Part shown: positions 62,826 through 64,000 of the stretch, piece by piece
How the letters are laid out: every line of letters starts with the position of its first letter
Numbering within the stretch: the first letter of the stretch is position 1
Assembly: GCA_012517905.1 (NCBI GenBank)
Contig: JAAYUE010000069.1
Coordinates: forward strand, 157,348 to 221,347
Origin: Clostridiales bacterium
GTDB lineage: Bacteria; Bacillota; Clostridia; Christensenellales; CAG-138
Direction of reading: 5' to 3'
DNA: 64,000 nucleotides
Program-made: the position numbers and the translations under genes
The notes under the pieces: model-generated
What the model was told of the DNA's origin: nothing
The model's input: the letters and a program-made list of their open reading frames with translations, nothing else
The model's database searches: none

Positions 62826-63431
62826 ATGGAATTCAGCTTGATTTTGTTTGATCAATTTGAAACGTTGGATGCTTTTGGTCCGGCGGAGATCGCAGGTATG
62901 CTGCCGGAGCGTTACCAGCTGGACTATTTCTCCCGCGAGGGCGGCCTGGTGACCAGCGTTCAGAATATTCGCGTCATGACACGGCCGTTCAGGGAGCTTG
63001 GGAAGGGCGGCGTCATCCTGATCCCCGGTGGCATCGGCACGCGAAAACTGATCAAAAATGAGGATTATATCGCCGATTTAAAAAAGCACGCGGGAATGAT
63101 GCAGTATGTGCTCACCGTCTGCACCGGATCGGCGTTGCTGGCAAAGACTGGGTTGCTCGACGGAAAAGAGGCGACCTCAAATAAGCGGGTCTTTGACTGG
63201 GTGACGAGCGTAAATCAACAAGTAAAATGGATCAGACAAGCGCGTTGGGTTGTGGACGGAAAATTTTATACAGCTTCAGGCGTAACCGCCGGCATGGACA
63301 TGATGCTGGGATTCATCAGTGATCGAGACGGCATTGATGCCGCCAATGAAATTGCGCAAGAAATTGAGTATCTCTGGAATACGGATAGAACGAACGATCC
63401 GTTTGCGAATGGAACCACTCGTATTGTTTAA
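62826..63431 (+). CDS. DJ-1/PfpI family protein
   Basis: 201 residues, class I glutamine-amidotransferase-like fold. Nucleophile-elbow C99 in LTVCTGSALLAKTG, conserved Glu in LDAFGPAEIAG, and GGIGTRKLI. Closest in form to isonitrile hydratase/ThiJ-like members; exact role unknown. ATG 62826 is chosen because AGGAG lies 9 bases upstream; the in-frame ATG 62796 has none. Confidence 0.88.
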   Translation: MEFSLILFDQFETLDAFGPAEIAGMLPERYQLDYFSREGGLVTSVQNIRVMTRPFRELGKGGVILIPGGIGTRKLIKNEDYIADLKKHAGMMQYVLTVCTGSALLAKTGLLDGKEATSNKRVFDWVTSVNQQVKWIRQARWVVDGKFYTASGVTAGMDMMLGFISDRDGIDAANEIAQEIEYLWNTDRTNDPFANGTTRIV

Positions 63432-63488
63432 GAAGCTAATGGAAGAGTAGTTCAGAAATAAAAAGGATAATCGGGATATATCACATAG

Positions 63489-63872
63489 CCCAATTTTAGC
63501 AAGATTGAAACAGTAGTTGTTCGAAGTATTTATGATATGTATTTGGAAAGCATGAGTATTATCGGGATCAAACGAGAACTTGAGAGACGCGGTACATTGT
63601 CGCTGACAGGCAACAGCATATGGTCCAAACGAAGCATTGAAAACATACTGACTAATGAAAAATACACTGGGGACGCTCTGGTATTCAAAACATATTGCGA
63701 AGGCTACCCGGAGACGAAACGAAAATCCAACAAAGACTTGAAACACGATCAATATATATCTATTTCAAACAATCCAACGATTATCTCAAAAGAGACATTC
63801 GAAGCAATACAGGAAGAGAAGTGTCGACGGAGCAATGTAATAACAAGCGAAACAGGAGTAAAAAGAAAATAG
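63489..63872 (+). pseudogene. Fragment of a large serine recombinase
   Basis: About 127 codons open from 63489, matching the Recombinase (PF07508) DNA-binding domain of large serine integrases: IETVVVRSIYDMYLESMSI, GNSIWSKRSIENILTNEKYT, GDALVFKTY, then NPTIISKETFEAIQEEK. The N-terminal catalytic resolvase domain is absent (in-frame stop at 63486) and the frame ends at 63872 before the usual zinc-ribbon and coiled coil. AT-rich compared with neighbours. Remnant of an integrative element. Confidence 0.78.
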
Positions 63873-64000
63873 CAAATTGCAATTGCAAGTTGGACACTCA
63901 TGGTAGAGTAAAGGCCAGCTTAAGCTGGGCTTGATTACATCGGAGCAAGGGTGGCAGACGCTGTCAAGGATGCCTTGGCAAGGCGAAGCCGATTCCTTGA
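63873..64000 (+). other. AT-rich tail after the recombinase remnant
   Basis: No gene recognised. A 14-base palindrome CCAGCTTAAGCTGG lies at 63915-63928. It could be further debris of the mobile element. Confidence 0.4.

Overview
The window is a GC-rich, gene-dense stretch of a bacterial chromosome. It most likely comes from a high-GC anaerobic member of the Clostridia (Bacillota). Ribosome-binding sites are strong AGGAGG/AAGGAG types, several TTG and GTG starts occur, promoters are sigma-A-like, HPr keeps a Ser46 of the HPr-kinase type, and the gene content (NspC-AguA-AguB, DUF2284, XpaC/TelA, PIN-PhoH, Sgc-like PTS) fits. This placement is inference. No rRNA, tRNA or CRISPR array was recognised. 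Base composition becomes more AT-rich after about 50.8 kb, most clearly around 51-53 kb and after 63.4 kb.

Layout. 1-2.9 kb: end of a polyamine operon (carboxynorspermidine decarboxylase, agmatine deiminase, N-carbamoylputrescine amidase). 3.0-9.3 kb: glutamate synthase gltBD behind a structured leader. 9.5-11.4 kb: split chromate-type transporter and a DUF2284 protein. 11.6-14.5 kb: nrdR, a YfiH/PgeF protein, a foldase-like lipoprotein and a 29-residue membrane microprotein. 14.7-18.7 kb: an ammonium transporter fused to a histidine kinase, its response regulator and a second Amt. 18.8-19.9 kb: a carboxyethylornithine synthase-like gene on the minus strand. 20.2-24.6 kb: a four-gene TelA/XpaC cluster with two solute-binding-like proteins, one carrying a vWA domain. 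24.9-28.9 kb: EAL-CBS-GGDEF protein, HD phosphohydrolase and PIN-PhoH ATPase. 28.9-33.0 kb: CoA-disulfide reductase-rhodanese, a glycosyltransferase and a GarR-like dehydrogenase. 33.1-35.7 kb: aldo/keto reductase and Fe-alcohol dehydrogenase divergent from a MerR regulator.

35.7-39.3 kb holds the most unusual locus: three adjacent paralogues, each with an N-terminal TIR-like domain, one membrane helix and a C-terminal leucine-rich-repeat region. Only the third keeps the TIR glutamate; the first two look like pseudo-TIRs with altered sensing domains. A PAS-GAF-GGDEF diguanylate cyclase follows at 39.4-41.6 kb.

42.2-50.7 kb is an Sgc/Ula-like PTS operon that contains its own IIC, IIB, IIA, HPr and enzyme I, with a creatininase-family protein, two BtpA/SgcQ proteins, a phosphotriesterase-family hydrolase and a DeoR regulator. 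A perfect palindrome overlaps the -35 box of its consensus promoter. 50.8-51.7 kb is an AT-rich methyltransferase gene on the minus strand. 52.2-62.7 kb is a ROK regulator followed by a sugar-type ABC importer (binding protein, double ATPase, permease) and catabolic genes (two esterases, Zn-alcohol dehydrogenase, NTF2-like protein, SDR, PfkB kinase), consistent with uptake and breakdown of an acylated sugar or polyol. The window ends with a DJ-1/PfpI protein and a broken large serine recombinase, a sign of past mobile-element activity.
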